Source of the DNA: Nocardiopsis endophytica
GTDB taxonomy: Bacteria > Actinomycetota > Actinomycetes > Streptosporangiales > Streptosporangiaceae
NCBI RefSeq assembly: GCF_027706725.1
Contig: NZ_JAQFWQ010000028.1
Span: 1 to 64,000 of the forward strand
Length of the DNA stretch: 64,000 nt
Reading direction: 5' to 3'
The notes beneath the pieces were generated by a model. That model did not search any database, had not been told where the DNA came from, and saw only the letters and a list, made by a program, of their open reading frames with translations. Below are positions 43,838-52,591 of this stretch, one piece after another. How positions within the stretch are numbered: position 1 is the first letter of the stretch; the number at the start of each line of letters is the position of its first letter. Both the position numbers and the translations under genes were made by a program.

Positions 43838-45319
43838 TCAGGGGGTCTCGCCGGTGTCCCCGCCGCCGGTGTCGGTCCCCCCGCCGGGCTCCTCGTCCCC
43901 GCCGCCGGTGTCGCCGCCGTCGTCGGGCGGGGGCGTGGTCCCGCCGCCGGTGTCGCCGCCGTCGTCGGGCGGAGGCGTGGTCCCCCCGTCGGTGCCGCCG
44001 CCGTCGTCGTCGGGGCCGCCGCTGGGCGGCGGCTCCTGGGTGATCGTCGGCTCGCCTCCGGTCTGGGGCGGTGTGTAGCCGCCGGTGCCGTCGGTGCCGG
44101 TCCCGGTCGCGTCGTCCTGGGTGTCCTGCTGTTCCTGCTCCGTCGGCCGGTCGGAGCCGGTGGGCGTCGCCGTCGGCGAGGCGTCGCGGCTGTTGCCGAC
44201 GTTCCGGCCCTCCTGGCCGTCGTTGTTCCACAGGGCCCCGGCGAAGGCCACCCCGACCACCACCGCCACCGCGGCCACCACGGCCGCGATCACCAGCGGG
44301 AGCCGGCTGCGCGGTCCGCCGGACCCGCGGGCCAGCCTATCCGAGGAGGTGGCCCGGTCCGCGGACCAGGACCCCGTGGCGGTGCGCCGGGCGGCCGGGT
44401 CGGCCACCACGGTGCGGGTGGGGTCGGTCAGGTCCATCGCGGTGGTGGCGCCCAGGTCCGGCGCACCGTGGCGGAGCGCCTGGGCGGCGCGGGCCACCTC
44501 GCCCGCCGACTCCGGCCGCTCGGCCGGGTCCTTGGCCAGCAGCGCCTCCACCAGGTCGGTGAGTGGGCCGGGAAGGTGCTCGGGCAGCGGCGGGGGCGGC
44601 TCGCGGGTGTGCGCGAGCGCCAGGGCCAGCGGGCTGTCGGCGGTGAACGGCGGCTGCCCGGCCAGGCACTCGTAGGCGACCACGCCGAGCGCGTAGATGT
44701 CCGAGGCGTGCGTGGCCGGGCGGCCGGAGGCCTGCTCGGGGGAGATGTACTGGGCGGTGCCCATGACCATGCCGGTCTGGGTGAGCGTCACCGACTGGTC
44801 GCCGCGGGCGATGCCGAAGTCGGTGAGCTTGACCGTGCCGTCGTCGGTGACCAGCAGGTTGCCGGGCTTGATGTCGCGGTGCACCACGCCGCGGGCGTGC
44901 GCGGCGGCGAGCGCGGCCGCCGACTGGGACAGGATGTCCAGGGTGACGCCGGGCTCCAGCCCCTCGTTGCGCTTGAGGATGGAGGAGAGCGGCTCCCCGG
45001 GGACCAGCTCCATGATCAGGTACGCGCGGTCGTCCTGCTCGCCGTAGTCGTAGACCTGGGCGATGCCCGGGTGCGACAGGCCGGCGGTGATCCGCCCCTC
45101 GGTGCGGAACCGCTCCCGCGAGGTCGGCTCGGCCATCTGCGCCGGGTGCAGGAGCTTCACCGCGACGGGGCGGTTCAGCAGCGTGTCGGTGGCGCGCCAG
45201 ACCGTGCCCATGCCGCCGGAGCCGATCTGCTCATCGAGCTGGTAGCGGCCGCTGAGGACGGTCCCGGACAGGCCCGTGGGGTCGTCGGGGGTGCCGCCGC
45301 CGGGGTCGTTGTCGCTCAC
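43838..45319 (-). CDS. pknA: Ser/Thr protein kinase PknA
   Basis: The 493-residue kinase shows IGSGGMGTVW, Lys55 in PVAVKLLHP, HRDIKPGNLL, DFGIARGDQ, and the activation loop VTLTQTGMVMGTAQYISPEQ. A single membrane helix (LPLVIAAVVAAVAVVVGVAF) is followed by an extracellular Thr/Pro/Asp/Gly-rich tail with two tandem copies of a 14-residue GTTPPPDDGGDTGG-type unit (DNA 43901-43984). There is no PASTA domain. PknA works with PknB in controlling polar growth and division. The ATG overlaps the pbpA stop (ATGA). Confidence 0.95.
   Translation of the reverse strand: MSDNDPGGGTPDDPTGLSGTVLSGRYQLDEQIGSGGMGTVWRATDTLLNRPVAVKLLHPAQMAEPTSRERFRTEGRITAGLSHPGIAQVYDYGEQDDRAYLIMELVPGEPLSSILKRNEGLEPGVTLDILSQSAAALAAAHARGVVHRDIKPGNLLVTDDGTVKLTDFGIARGDQSVTLTQTGMVMGTAQYISPEQASGRPATHASDIYALGVVAYECLAGQPPFTADSPLALALAHTREPPPPLPEHLPGPLTDLVEALLAKDPAERPESAGEVARAAQALRHGAPDLGATTAMDLTDPTRTVVADPAARRTATGSWSADRATSSDRLARGSGGPRSRLPLVIAAVVAAVAVVVGVAFAGALWNNDGQEGRNVGNSRDASPTATPTGSDRPTEQEQQDTQDDATGTGTDGTGGYTPPQTGGEPTITQEPPPSGGPDDDGGGTDGGTTPPPDDGGDTGGGTTPPPDDGGDTGGGDEEPGGGTDTGGGDTGETP
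43901..43984 (-). repeat. Tandem 42-bp duplication in the pknA tail
   Basis: Two consecutive nearly identical 42-bp units encode a repeated GGGTTPPPDDGGDT-like segment in the extracellular tail of PknA. A third, diverged unit follows (TDGGTTPP). Replication slippage is the simplest origin; copy number may vary between strains. Confidence 0.7.
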
Positions 45320-46755
45320 TCGTCGATCACAGCTTCCATGATGCCCTTGGCGATGGGGGCCGCGGCGGTGCCGCCGCTCATGCCGCCGTGCTCGACGACG
45401 ACGGCGACCGCGATCTGGGGGTCGTCCGCGGGTGCGAAGGAGATGAACCAGTTGTGCGTGGGGCCGCTGCCGGTCTCGGCCGTACCGGTCTTGCCGGCCA
45501 CCTGGATGCCGGGGATGGCGCCCTGGGGGCCGGAGGCGTCCTGCCCCTCGGTCACCAGGATCATCATGTCCTTCAGCTGGTCGGCGGTCTGTCCGCTCAC
45601 CGCGTCGGAGAAGGTCTCGGGGGTGTGGCCCTCGATGGTGGACAGGTCGGAGTCCTTGACCGATTCCACCAGGTAGGGCGTCATGATCTCGCCCCCGTTG
45701 GCGATGCCCGAGGCGACCATCGCCATCTGCAGCGGCGTCGCCTCGACGTTGCCCTGCCCGATCCCGGAGCGGCCGAGGAGGTTCCGGTCGCCGGAGGGGT
45801 TGGGGTACAGGCTCTCCAGGGCCGGGACCGGGGTCTGGATCTCGCCCTGGTTGAACCCGAACTTCTCGGCCTGCTCGGTCATCTTGTCGTCACCGAGCTC
45901 GATGGCCCAGTTGGCCATGGAGGTGTTGCAGGACTGCTCGATGGAGTGGGCCAGGCTGTCCGGCTCGCCGCCGTTGCAGGGCCCGCCCCAGGCGTTGGGC
46001 AGCGGGGCGCCGAGGTTGACGCTGGCCGGGGCGTCCATGGTCGAGTCGGGGGTCTCCCCGTTCTCCAGGGCGGCCGCCGCGGTGACGACCTTGAAGGTGG
46101 AGCCCGGCGGGTACCGCTCCTTCAGGGCGCGGTTCAGCAGCGGCTTCTGCTCATCCTCGGCGAGCTCGGTCCACGCGGCCTCCGCGTCCTTCGGATTGGA
46201 GACGTCGCTCACCGGGTTGGGGTCGAACGTCGGGTTGGAGTACAGCGCCTTGATCGCGCCGGTCGACGGGTCGAGCGCGACCGCCGCCCCGTTCTTGCCC
46301 AGCGCCTCCAGGCCGTCCATTGCGGCCTGCTGCGCGGCGGGGTCGATGGTCATCTCCACGCTGGCGCCCTGGTGCTCGGCGCCGGTGATGGTGTCCATGA
46401 AGTTCCGCACGGCCAGCCGCTCGTCGGAGCCGTCCAGCAGGGAGTTCTCCGACTTCTCGACCCCGTCGCCGCGGATCGGGAAGGTGCCCACGGCGTGCGC
46501 GTAGAGACCGCCCCCGGCGTACTCGCGCTGGTAGCTCTCGCTGTCGCCGCCGACCGGCTCGGACAGGGCGACCTCCTCGCCGCCGATGACGATCGGCCCG
46601 CGGGGCAGGTTCAGCACCTCGGCGTACTGCCGGGCGTTGAACGGATGGTTGCGCAGGGACTCGGCCTGGAACGCCTGGATCCAGGTGACGTTGAGCAGCA
46701 GGACGCCGAACAGCGCCATGCTGAAGAAGGCGAGGCGGCGGATGGGCGTGTTCAT
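45316..46755 (-). CDS. pbpA: Penicillin-binding protein 2 (PbpA)
   Basis: The 479-residue class-B PBP has one N-terminal membrane anchor (LAFFSMALFGVLLLNVTWIQ) and a transpeptidase domain with STFK (nucleophile Ser219), SCN at 275-277 and KTGT at 422-425. It cross-links peptidoglycan together with the RodA glycosyltransferase encoded immediately upstream. ATGA overlaps link rodA-pbpA-pknA, ensuring stoichiometric synthesis. Actinobacterial PbpA of this locus is needed for septation and cell shape. Confidence 0.95.
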   Translation of the reverse strand: MNTPIRRLAFFSMALFGVLLLNVTWIQAFQAESLRNHPFNARQYAEVLNLPRGPIVIGGEEVALSEPVGGDSESYQREYAGGGLYAHAVGTFPIRGDGVEKSENSLLDGSDERLAVRNFMDTITGAEHQGASVEMTIDPAAQQAAMDGLEALGKNGAAVALDPSTGAIKALYSNPTFDPNPVSDVSNPKDAEAAWTELAEDEQKPLLNRALKERYPPGSTFKVVTAAAALENGETPDSTMDAPASVNLGAPLPNAWGGPCNGGEPDSLAHSIEQSCNTSMANWAIELGDDKMTEQAEKFGFNQGEIQTPVPALESLYPNPSGDRNLLGRSGIGQGNVEATPLQMAMVASGIANGGEIMTPYLVESVKDSDLSTIEGHTPETFSDAVSGQTADQLKDMMILVTEGQDASGPQGAIPGIQVAGKTGTAETGSGPTHNWFISFAPADDPQIAVAVVVEHGGMSGGTAAAPIAKGIMEAVIDE

Positions 46756-48188
46756 CGTTGGATCACCTGGGTGGCGCCCTCGTCCTGGATGGCCTGGGGG
46801 GCGGGCTTGCGGGCGTTGTTGCTCATGCGCATCAGCAGGGCCAGCATGATCCAGCTGGACAGCAGCGCGGATCCGCCCTTGGCGACGAACGGGATGGTCG
46901 CACCGGTCATCGGGATGACCCGGGTGACGCCGCCGATGACGACGAAGGTCTGGAAGCCGATCAGGAAGGAGATGCCCGAGGCGAACATCTTGATGAACAG
47001 CTCCTTGGAGGCCAGCGCGATGCGCATGCCCCGCTCCACCATCAGCACGAGGGCCAGCAGCATGACCATGATGCCGGTCAGCCCCAGCTCCTCGGCGAAC
47101 GCGGCGAAGATGAAGTCGTTCTGCACCTCGATGATGTAGCCGACGTCGCCGCCGCCGAAGCCGGAGCCGGTGACGCCGCCCTCGGCCAGGGCGAAGATGC
47201 CGCGCACGAGCTGCTGGCTGTTGCCGGAGACGTTGCAGAAGGCGTCCGGGCTGTTGTTGATCACGTCGTCGGTGCAGTACACCTCGGGGGAGAACGCGTC
47301 CAGCCAGGTCACCATGCGGACCTTGAAGTGGGACACGAACGGGTAGAGCACCGCGCAGGCGCCGAAGAAGGCGGTCAGCCCGATGACGATCCACGAGGAC
47401 CGGTGCGTGGCCACGTAGATCATCGCCAGGAAGGTGCCGAACAGCAGCAGCGAGGTGCCCAGGTCGTTCATCAGGATGACCAGGACGATGATGCAGAAGC
47501 CCCACATGGCGGCCATCGGCGCCATGTCGCGCATGCGCGGCAGGTTCAGGATGGTGAACCGCCCGGCCTTGATCTGCTTGCCGGCCAGCGAGAGCACGTC
47601 GCGCTTGCTCACCATGTAGCCGGACAGGAAGATCACCAGGGCGATCTTGGCGAACTCCGAGGGCTGCAGGGTCGTGAAGCCGAGGTTGACCCACTGCCGG
47701 GCGCCGTTGACCGTCATGCCGATGCCGGGGATGAGCGGCATCAGCAGCAGGACCACGGCGCCGAGCCCGATCATGTACGGGTAGCGCTGGAGGGTCCGGG
47801 GCTCTTTCAGGAAGAAGATGATGGCGGCGAAGAGCGCCATGCTGACGGCGGTCAGGAGGAGCTGGCTCATCGGCCCGGCCCGGTCGATGCCCCCCTGGTC
47901 CAGGCGCCACAGCATCGCGATGCCCAGGCCGTTGAGCAGGGTGGCCAGCGGCAGCAGCAGCGGGTCGGACCACGGCGCGAAGAACCGGATGAACACGTGC
48001 GACAGGATGGCCAGCCCGCCGAACACCCCTCCGTAGAGGAAGAGCTGGGGCGGCATCTGGCCGTTGCGTGTCAGGCCGATCTCGATCAGGGCGAACATGG
48101 TCGCCCCGATGGCCGCCAGCGTCATCGCCAGCTCGGCGTTGCGCCGTTTGACCGGCGGCAGCGCCTGGCTGTTGGTGGCGGTGCTCAT
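46752..48188 (-). CDS. rodA: RodA/FtsW-type SEDS glycosyltransferase
   Basis: ATG at 48188 (MSTATNSQALPPVKRRNAEL) overlaps the pstP stop. The 478-residue SEDS protein has about 10-12 membrane helices and the family signature regions: VNGARQWVNLGFTTLQPSEF, AKIALVIFL, NDLGTSLLLFGTFLAMIYVA, GGVTGSGFGGGDVGYIIEVQ, NDFIFAAFAEELGLTGIM, and GGVTRVIPMTGATIPFVAKG at the end. It polymerises lipid II into glycan strands, in complex with PbpA. Part of the PknA/PknB-controlled elongation machinery. Confidence 0.95.
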   Translation of the reverse strand: MSTATNSQALPPVKRRNAELAMTLAAIGATMFALIEIGLTRNGQMPPQLFLYGGVFGGLAILSHVFIRFFAPWSDPLLLPLATLLNGLGIAMLWRLDQGGIDRAGPMSQLLLTAVSMALFAAIIFFLKEPRTLQRYPYMIGLGAVVLLLMPLIPGIGMTVNGARQWVNLGFTTLQPSEFAKIALVIFLSGYMVSKRDVLSLAGKQIKAGRFTILNLPRMRDMAPMAAMWGFCIIVLVILMNDLGTSLLLFGTFLAMIYVATHRSSWIVIGLTAFFGACAVLYPFVSHFKVRMVTWLDAFSPEVYCTDDVINNSPDAFCNVSGNSQQLVRGIFALAEGGVTGSGFGGGDVGYIIEVQNDFIFAAFAEELGLTGIMVMLLALVLMVERGMRIALASKELFIKMFASGISFLIGFQTFVVIGGVTRVIPMTGATIPFVAKGGSALLSSWIMLALLMRMSNNARKPAPQAIQDEGATQVIQR

Positions 48189-49600
48189 CGCGACTCCCCG
48201 GAGGGGCCCTGCTGGGCGCCGCCGGTGCCCTGATCGGCACCCTGCTCCGCGCCGGCGTCCGGGCCGGCCTCCGTGCCGGTGTCCGTCCCGGCGCCGCTGT
48301 CCGACTCGGCACCGGCATCGGCCTCGGCGCCCTGGTCGGCCCGGGCCTCCTCGTCGGCGGCGGTGCGCAGGTCCTCCAGGCGGCCGTCGGCCTCGGCGCG
48401 GTCGGTGAACTCGATGGTGCGCTCGACGGCGCCCCGCTCGGTGTCGGGCAGGGCGTCCAGCGCGATGCCGGTGTCCTCGACCTCCTCGGCCAGGCTGTAT
48501 CCGGCGATGTCGGTGTTGATGCCCTGGTACAGCGCGACGGTGCCGCCCTGCTGGGACTCGCCGATGAAGTAGCGGCCGTTCACGTACGAGGTGCCGAAGT
48601 ACCACCCGGCGCCCGCCACCAGGGCCACCACGACCACGAACACGGCGATCATGGGCCACCAGCGCTTGGTGCGCGGGGCGTCGTCGTCATCGTCGTCGGG
48701 TGCGGGCCCGGCGGGGCCCATCCCCGGGGGGCGCGACATCTCCGCGGTGTCGCCCGCCGAGCGGTTGAGGCCCTGGGCCCGGCCCGCGGGGGTGTCCGGG
48801 GTCATGGCGGGCTCGCGGCGCTGGTCGGCGGCGCCGACCACGGACGGGGCCTGGGTGGGCCCGAGCGGGTCGGTGGCGCTGTCGATGACGTCGGCGACCA
48901 CGGCGGTGATGTTGTCCGGCCCGCCGCCCCGGTTGGCCAGGTCGATCAGGCGGCGGGCGGCCGCGTCCGGGCTCCGCTCGGCCTGCAGCGTCTCCCGGAT
49001 CGTCGCGGCGCTGACCACGCCGGACAGGCCGTCGGAGCAGAGCAGGTAGCGGTCGCCGGGCCGGGCCTCGCTGATCGCGATGTCCGGGTCGACCTGGGAG
49101 CGGCCGTCCAGGGCGCGCAGCAGCAGGGAGCGCTGCGGGTGGGTGGCGACCTCCTCCTCGGTGATCTTGCCCTCGTCGACGAGGGTCTGCACCAGGGTGT
49201 GGTCGTGGGTGATCTGCCCGAACTCGCCTTCGCGCAGCAGGTAGGCGCGCGAGTCGCCGATGTGGATCATGGCCACCCGGGCGCCCGACCACAGCATCGC
49301 GGTCAGCGTGGTGCCCATGTTCTCCAGCCGCGGCTCCTCCCGGACCCGCTGGGCCAGCGTGGTGTTGGCGGCCTCGACGGCGCGCTGCAGCGCGTCGGTC
49401 ATGTTCTCGGTGGAGGGGACGTCGTCGTCGAGCGGCATCAGAGCCGAGATCGCGATGGCGCTGGCGATCTCGCCTCCGGCGTGCCCGCCCATCCCGTCGG
49501 CGACGGCGAGGAGGTAGGGGCCGGCGTAGGCGGAGTCCTCGTTGCCTTCGCGGAGGCATCCCACGTCGGAGTACGCCGCGTATCGGAGAGCGATTGTCAT
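48185..49600 (-). CDS. pstP: PP2C-family protein phosphatase PstP
   Basis: ATG at 49600 (MTIALRYAAYSDVGCLREGN) overlaps the fhaB stop. The 471-residue protein has a PPM/PP2C catalytic domain (residues 1-240): metal ligands in REGNEDSAY, LLAVADGMGGHAGGE, HIGDSRAYLL, LLCSDGLSGVV and GGGPDNITAVVAD. It then has an Asp-rich linker, one membrane helix (WWPMIAVFVVVVALVAGAGW) and an extracellular region ending in a low-complexity Ala/Asp/Gly tail. It removes phosphate from targets of PknA and PknB. Confidence 0.95.
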   Translation of the reverse strand: MTIALRYAAYSDVGCLREGNEDSAYAGPYLLAVADGMGGHAGGEIASAIAISALMPLDDDVPSTENMTDALQRAVEAANTTLAQRVREEPRLENMGTTLTAMLWSGARVAMIHIGDSRAYLLREGEFGQITHDHTLVQTLVDEGKITEEEVATHPQRSLLLRALDGRSQVDPDIAISEARPGDRYLLCSDGLSGVVSAATIRETLQAERSPDAAARRLIDLANRGGGPDNITAVVADVIDSATDPLGPTQAPSVVGAADQRREPAMTPDTPAGRAQGLNRSAGDTAEMSRPPGMGPAGPAPDDDDDDAPRTKRWWPMIAVFVVVVALVAGAGWYFGTSYVNGRYFIGESQQGGTVALYQGINTDIAGYSLAEEVEDTGIALDALPDTERGAVERTIEFTDRAEADGRLEDLRTAADEEARADQGAEADAGAESDSGAGTDTGTEAGPDAGAEQGADQGTGGAQQGPSGESR

Positions 49601-50094
49601 TTGCGCAGTTCCAGGACCGTTTTGCCGATGCGGATGGGTTGCCCCACCGAGATGGGCTGCGGGCGGGTCAGTCGCTGCTGGCCCATGTAGGTGCCGTTCG
49701 TCGAGCCCAGGTCCTCGACGAACCAGCGGCCGTTCTCGGAGTAGATCCGCGCGTGCCGGCCCGAGGCGTAGTCGTCGTTGATGACGAGCGTGGCGTCGTT
49801 GGCGCGGCCGATGAGGATCGGATGGGGGCCGAGGGGGAGGGAGTTCCCGGCCAGTGGGCCCTTGGTGACCACGAGGGTGCGCGGCTCGTTGCGGCGCCCG
49901 CGCGGGGCCTTGGGGGCGGCGGGGCGCCGGGGCGCGCCGCCGTCCTGACCGGAGGGGGAGGGGCGGGGGCGCCGTTTGGACTTCGCGGGGGATCCGATGA
50001 GGTCGGTGCGGATGACGCCGACGGCGAAGATGACGAACAGCCAAAGCACCGCCAGGTAGGCGATCTTGATCAGCATGAGGGTCAAGTCGGACAT
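49597..50094 (-). CDS. fhaB: FHA-domain protein FhaB (FipA)
   Basis: The 165-residue protein (MSDLTLMLIKIAYLAVLWLF) has an N-terminal membrane segment, a Lys/Arg/Pro-rich linker and a C-terminal FHA domain (residues 75-160) with the phosphothreonine-binding pattern: HPILIGRANDATLVINDDYA, SGRHARIYSENGRWFVEDLG, STNGTYMGQQR. It binds phosphorylated kinase targets and links PknA/PknB to FtsZ/division proteins. ATG overlaps nothing upstream; 285 bp separate it from fhaA. Confidence 0.94.
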   Translation of the reverse strand: MSDLTLMLIKIAYLAVLWLFVIFAVGVIRTDLIGSPAKSKRRPRPSPSGQDGGAPRRPAAPKAPRGRRNEPRTLVVTKGPLAGNSLPLGPHPILIGRANDATLVINDDYASGRHARIYSENGRWFVEDLGSTNGTYMGQQRLTRPQPISVGQPIRIGKTVLELRK

Positions 50095-50379
50095 CGAACT
50101 GCTCTTCAGCCCCTGTCGTGCTCTGGCGGGCGGCGCAGGCGCCGCCGCGTTCTCTCGGCCCGAACCCTAGGAGATCGTGTCGGAAAAACCCAACGGACCC
50201 GGAAGCTCCTGGTCGGTTCCCTCTCTTCTGCTCTGCGCGGTTCTCGGTCCCCCCGGACCGTTCCCGGCGGGCTCCGCCCCCTTACAGACGCAGCGGGGGC
50301 GCGTTCGGTTCGCCCGATCCCGGACCGATCGCGCGGACCCCGCGGGGGGCGCCGCCGCGGCCGGCCGCGGGCCCGGGGG

Positions 50380-51141
50380 TCAGTCGCGGCGGAAGGTCAT
50401 CGTGGTGCGCCCGAGGCTGATGCGGGTCCCGTCGACCAGCCCGACCCGGCGCACCTGCTGTCCGTTGACGAAGGTGCCGTTGGTGGAGCCGAGGTCGACC
50501 AGCACGGCCTCGTCGTCCTCCAGGCGGATCTCGGCGTGGTGCCGGGAGACGCCGTTGTCCACCAGCCGCAGGTCGCAGTCGGTCCCCCGGCCCAGGAGGG
50601 TGACCGGAGTGGTGAGCTCGTAGGACTGCTGCATCCCCTGCCCGGCGGTGGTGCCCTCGGTGGCCGCGCCGCCGGGGGAGATGAGCAGCCGCGGCTTGCC
50701 CGGCGCGGACTCGGCGCCGCGCGGCGGGTCGCCCACGGGGCGGCGGATCTCGCCGCTCTCCACGGTGGAGCCGCGCACCACCCCCGAGCGGATGCGGAAG
50801 CGGCCCGTCTGCAGCTCGGCGTCGGAGGAGAAGTGCACGCGCACCGGTCCGACGAAGGAGTAGCCCTGCTCGGTGGCGTAGTCACGGGCCAGCTTGGCGA
50901 GCTCCTGGCCGATGCTGTCGGCCATGGCGTCCATCTGCTCGCTGTCGCCCGCGGACAGCTCGACGATGAAGTCGTTGGGGACCAGGGTGCGCCCCTGGGC
51001 GACGATGGCCGCCCGCTCGTCCATCTCCCGCTGCACGGCGCTGGCGATCTCGACGGGTTCGAGCTTGGACTTGAAGGCCCGCGCGAAGGTGCCTTCGATC
51101 ATGCCCTCAAGGCGCCGCTCGAAGCGTTGGAGCACTCCCAC
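50380..51141 (-). CDS. fhaA: FHA-domain protein FhaA with DUF3662 domain
   Basis: GTG at 51141 follows GGGAGG. The 253-residue protein has an N-terminal DUF3662 domain (residues 1-125: VGVLQRFERRLEGMIEGTFA, LEPVEIASAVQREMDERAAI, PNDFIVELSAGDSEQMD) and a C-terminal FHA domain (LLGRGTDCDLRLVDNGVSRH, HAEIRLEDDEAVLVDLGSTN, GTFVNGQQV). FhaA binds the phosphorylated juxtamembrane parts of PknB and MviN in mycobacteria. At 253 residues it is about half the length of the mycobacterial protein, because the long disordered middle is absent. First gene of the cluster. Confidence 0.93.
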   Translation of the reverse strand: MGVLQRFERRLEGMIEGTFARAFKSKLEPVEIASAVQREMDERAAIVAQGRTLVPNDFIVELSAGDSEQMDAMADSIGQELAKLARDYATEQGYSFVGPVRVHFSSDAELQTGRFRIRSGVVRGSTVESGEIRRPVGDPPRGAESAPGKPRLLISPGGAATEGTTAGQGMQQSYELTTPVTLLGRGTDCDLRLVDNGVSRHHAEIRLEDDEAVLVDLGSTNGTFVNGQQVRRVGLVDGTRISLGRTTMTFRRD

Positions 51142-51398
51142 GAGGTACCTCCCTTACTCCACTCCGGTCTAGAACGATCGTAACCGGGTAACCGCGTCCA
51201 CTGTTTCACGTGCGTCGGACGCACCGCCCGCCGAGGGGTGCGCGCGATCGGGGCGGCGCCGGGGGCCGCCGGAAAACGTGTGCGGAGCGGTCCCTGGGCC
51301 GTGCTAGTCTTTTTCCTGTCGCCAAGCGGACGGCACCGGGAAGGACCGCAAAGGTCCGGGTGGCCGCCGCAAGGGGACACCCCATGTATATGTCACTC

Positions 51399-51481
51399 GG
51401 GCGGGTGGCGGAACGGTAGACGCGCACGGTTCAGGTCCGTGTGTCCGAAAGGACGTGAGGGTTCAAATCCCTCCTCGCCCA
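51399..51481 (+). tRNA. tRNA-Leu (anticodon CAG)
   Basis: The 83-nt class-II tRNA has acceptor arms GGGCGGG (51399-51405) and CTCGCCC (51474-51480), a D arm with GGAACGGTAGAC, anticodon loop TTCAGGT (CAG), a long variable arm (TGTCCGAAAGGACGT) and T arm GAGGGTTCAAATCCCTC. CCA is not encoded. Confidence 0.96.
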
Positions 51482-51488
51482 CAGGAGA

Positions 51489-51527
51489 GGGCCCCGTTGC
51501 CGGAGAGATCCGGCAGCGGGGCCCTTG
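51489..51527 (+). terminator. Intrinsic terminator of tRNA-Leu
   Basis: Arms 51489-51503 and 51510-51524 (GGGCCCCG.../...CGGGGCCC) pair with one wobble around a 6-nt loop, followed by TTGTTCGT. It begins 7 nt after the tRNA. Confidence 0.82.
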
Positions 51528-51648
51528 TTCGTGTGCCCGGGGCCTGCGCCCGGGGCGTGTGCCCGGGATCACGCCCCGGGCGGCCGCCGGGGCGCGCCCG
51601 CGCCGCGTGGTGGGGGCGCGGCCGGAAGCGGCCCCGGTACGGGCCCGG

Positions 51649-52122
51649 TCAGGGGGCGAGCACTGCGCCCATCTGCTCGTAGCGGTCGATCTCGCAACCG
51701 CCGGACTTGTTGAACTCGGTGGACACGTCGGTCCCGCCCACGTGCCCCTCCACCGTGGCGACCTCGGGGCCGCCCATCTCGAAAGTGCAGGCCTGGTCGT
51801 CGGGGACCTCCTCGAAGCCCTCGGCGCCCGCCTCCTCCAGGTCGGCACAGGCCGCCTCGGGGTCGGGGTGGTCGCCGCCGGCGGGCCCACAGGTGAGGGT
51901 CCAGTCCTTGGGCTCGGTGTCGCCCTCGGCGGGCGGGTCGTCGGCGTAGGTGATCTCGATGGCCAGTTCGGTCGTCGGGGCGGCTCCGGAGCCGGAGCCC
52001 CCGGAGCCGGATTCGTCGTCCGGTGCGGTGACCGTGGTCCCCCCGCACGCGGCGGCCGTGGCGACCACGGCCGCGAGCGCGCCTGAGCGGACCAGCGCGG
52101 TTGCGAGGCTATGCGTGCGCAT
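51649..52122 (-). CDS. Lipoprotein with subtilisin-inhibitor (SSI)-like domain
   Basis: The 157-residue protein starts MRTHSLATALVRSGALAAVV with a signal peptide and lipobox (TAAAC, modified Cys near residue 27). After a Ser/Gly spacer the rest matches the Streptomyces subtilisin inhibitor fold: WTLTCGPAGGDHPDPEAACA, DLEEAGAEGF, DQACTFEMGGPEVATVEGHV, GGTDVSTEFNKSGGCE, with the four Cys that form two disulfides. Secreted SSI proteins inhibit serine proteases; here the domain appears to be anchored to the membrane. The reactive loop (ACTFEMG) differs from the classic MCPMVYDP, so inhibition is uncertain. Divergent from the rhodanese gene. Confidence 0.82.
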   Translation of the reverse strand: MRTHSLATALVRSGALAAVVATAAACGGTTVTAPDDESGSGGSGSGAAPTTELAIEITYADDPPAEGDTEPKDWTLTCGPAGGDHPDPEAACADLEEAGAEGFEEVPDDQACTFEMGGPEVATVEGHVGGTDVSTEFNKSGGCEIDRYEQMGAVLAP

Positions 52123-52218
52123 ACCCTTTGGACGCGGGGCGCCCGCGGGCGGTTCCCACCGCCGTGCGATCCCCCGGCGGCCCCGGCCAACCGACGTCGT
52201 GAAGAGGGGTAGTCCCTG

Positions 52219-52551
52219 GTGTTCGAGCAGAGCGTTCCCGTGGTCGAGGTCGGCACGGTGCCCGAGGACGGGTACCTGCTGGACGTGCGGGAGCAGGACG
52301 AGTGGCGGGCGGGCCGTGCGCCGCAGGCGGTGCACATCCCGCTGAGCGAGCTCGCCGCGCGCGCGGGGGAGGTGCCCCGGGACCGCCAGGTGTACGTGGT
52401 CTGCCGGGTCGGGGGCCGCTCGGCCCAGGCGGTGCAGGCGCTCAACGAGGCCGGGTGGCGGGCGGCCAACGTCGCCGGGGGCATGCAGGCCTGGGCGCTG
52501 GCGGGCCGGCCGATGGAGGCCGACGGCGGCGCCGACCCCCAGGTGGTCTGA
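52219..52551 (+). CDS. Rhodanese-like domain protein
   Basis: A GTG start at 52219 gives 110 residues: VPEDGYLLDVREQDEWRAGR, HIPLSELAARAGEV, the active-site loop VYVVCRVGGRSAQAVQALNE with the catalytic Cys, then GWRAANVAGGMQAWALAGRP. Single-domain rhodaneses move sulfane sulfur (thiosulfate or persulfide) or detect oxidised sulfur. No membrane segment. The sensor kinase gene begins 40 bp after the stop with its own probable promoter. Which sulfur acceptor it uses is unknown. Confidence 0.92.
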   Translation: MFEQSVPVVEVGTVPEDGYLLDVREQDEWRAGRAPQAVHIPLSELAARAGEVPRDRQVYVVCRVGGRSAQAVQALNEAGWRAANVAGGMQAWALAGRPMEADGGADPQVV

Positions 52552-52591
52552 CCCGCGTGATCCGCGGGCCGCGCGGTGGCACTATGGCCGG

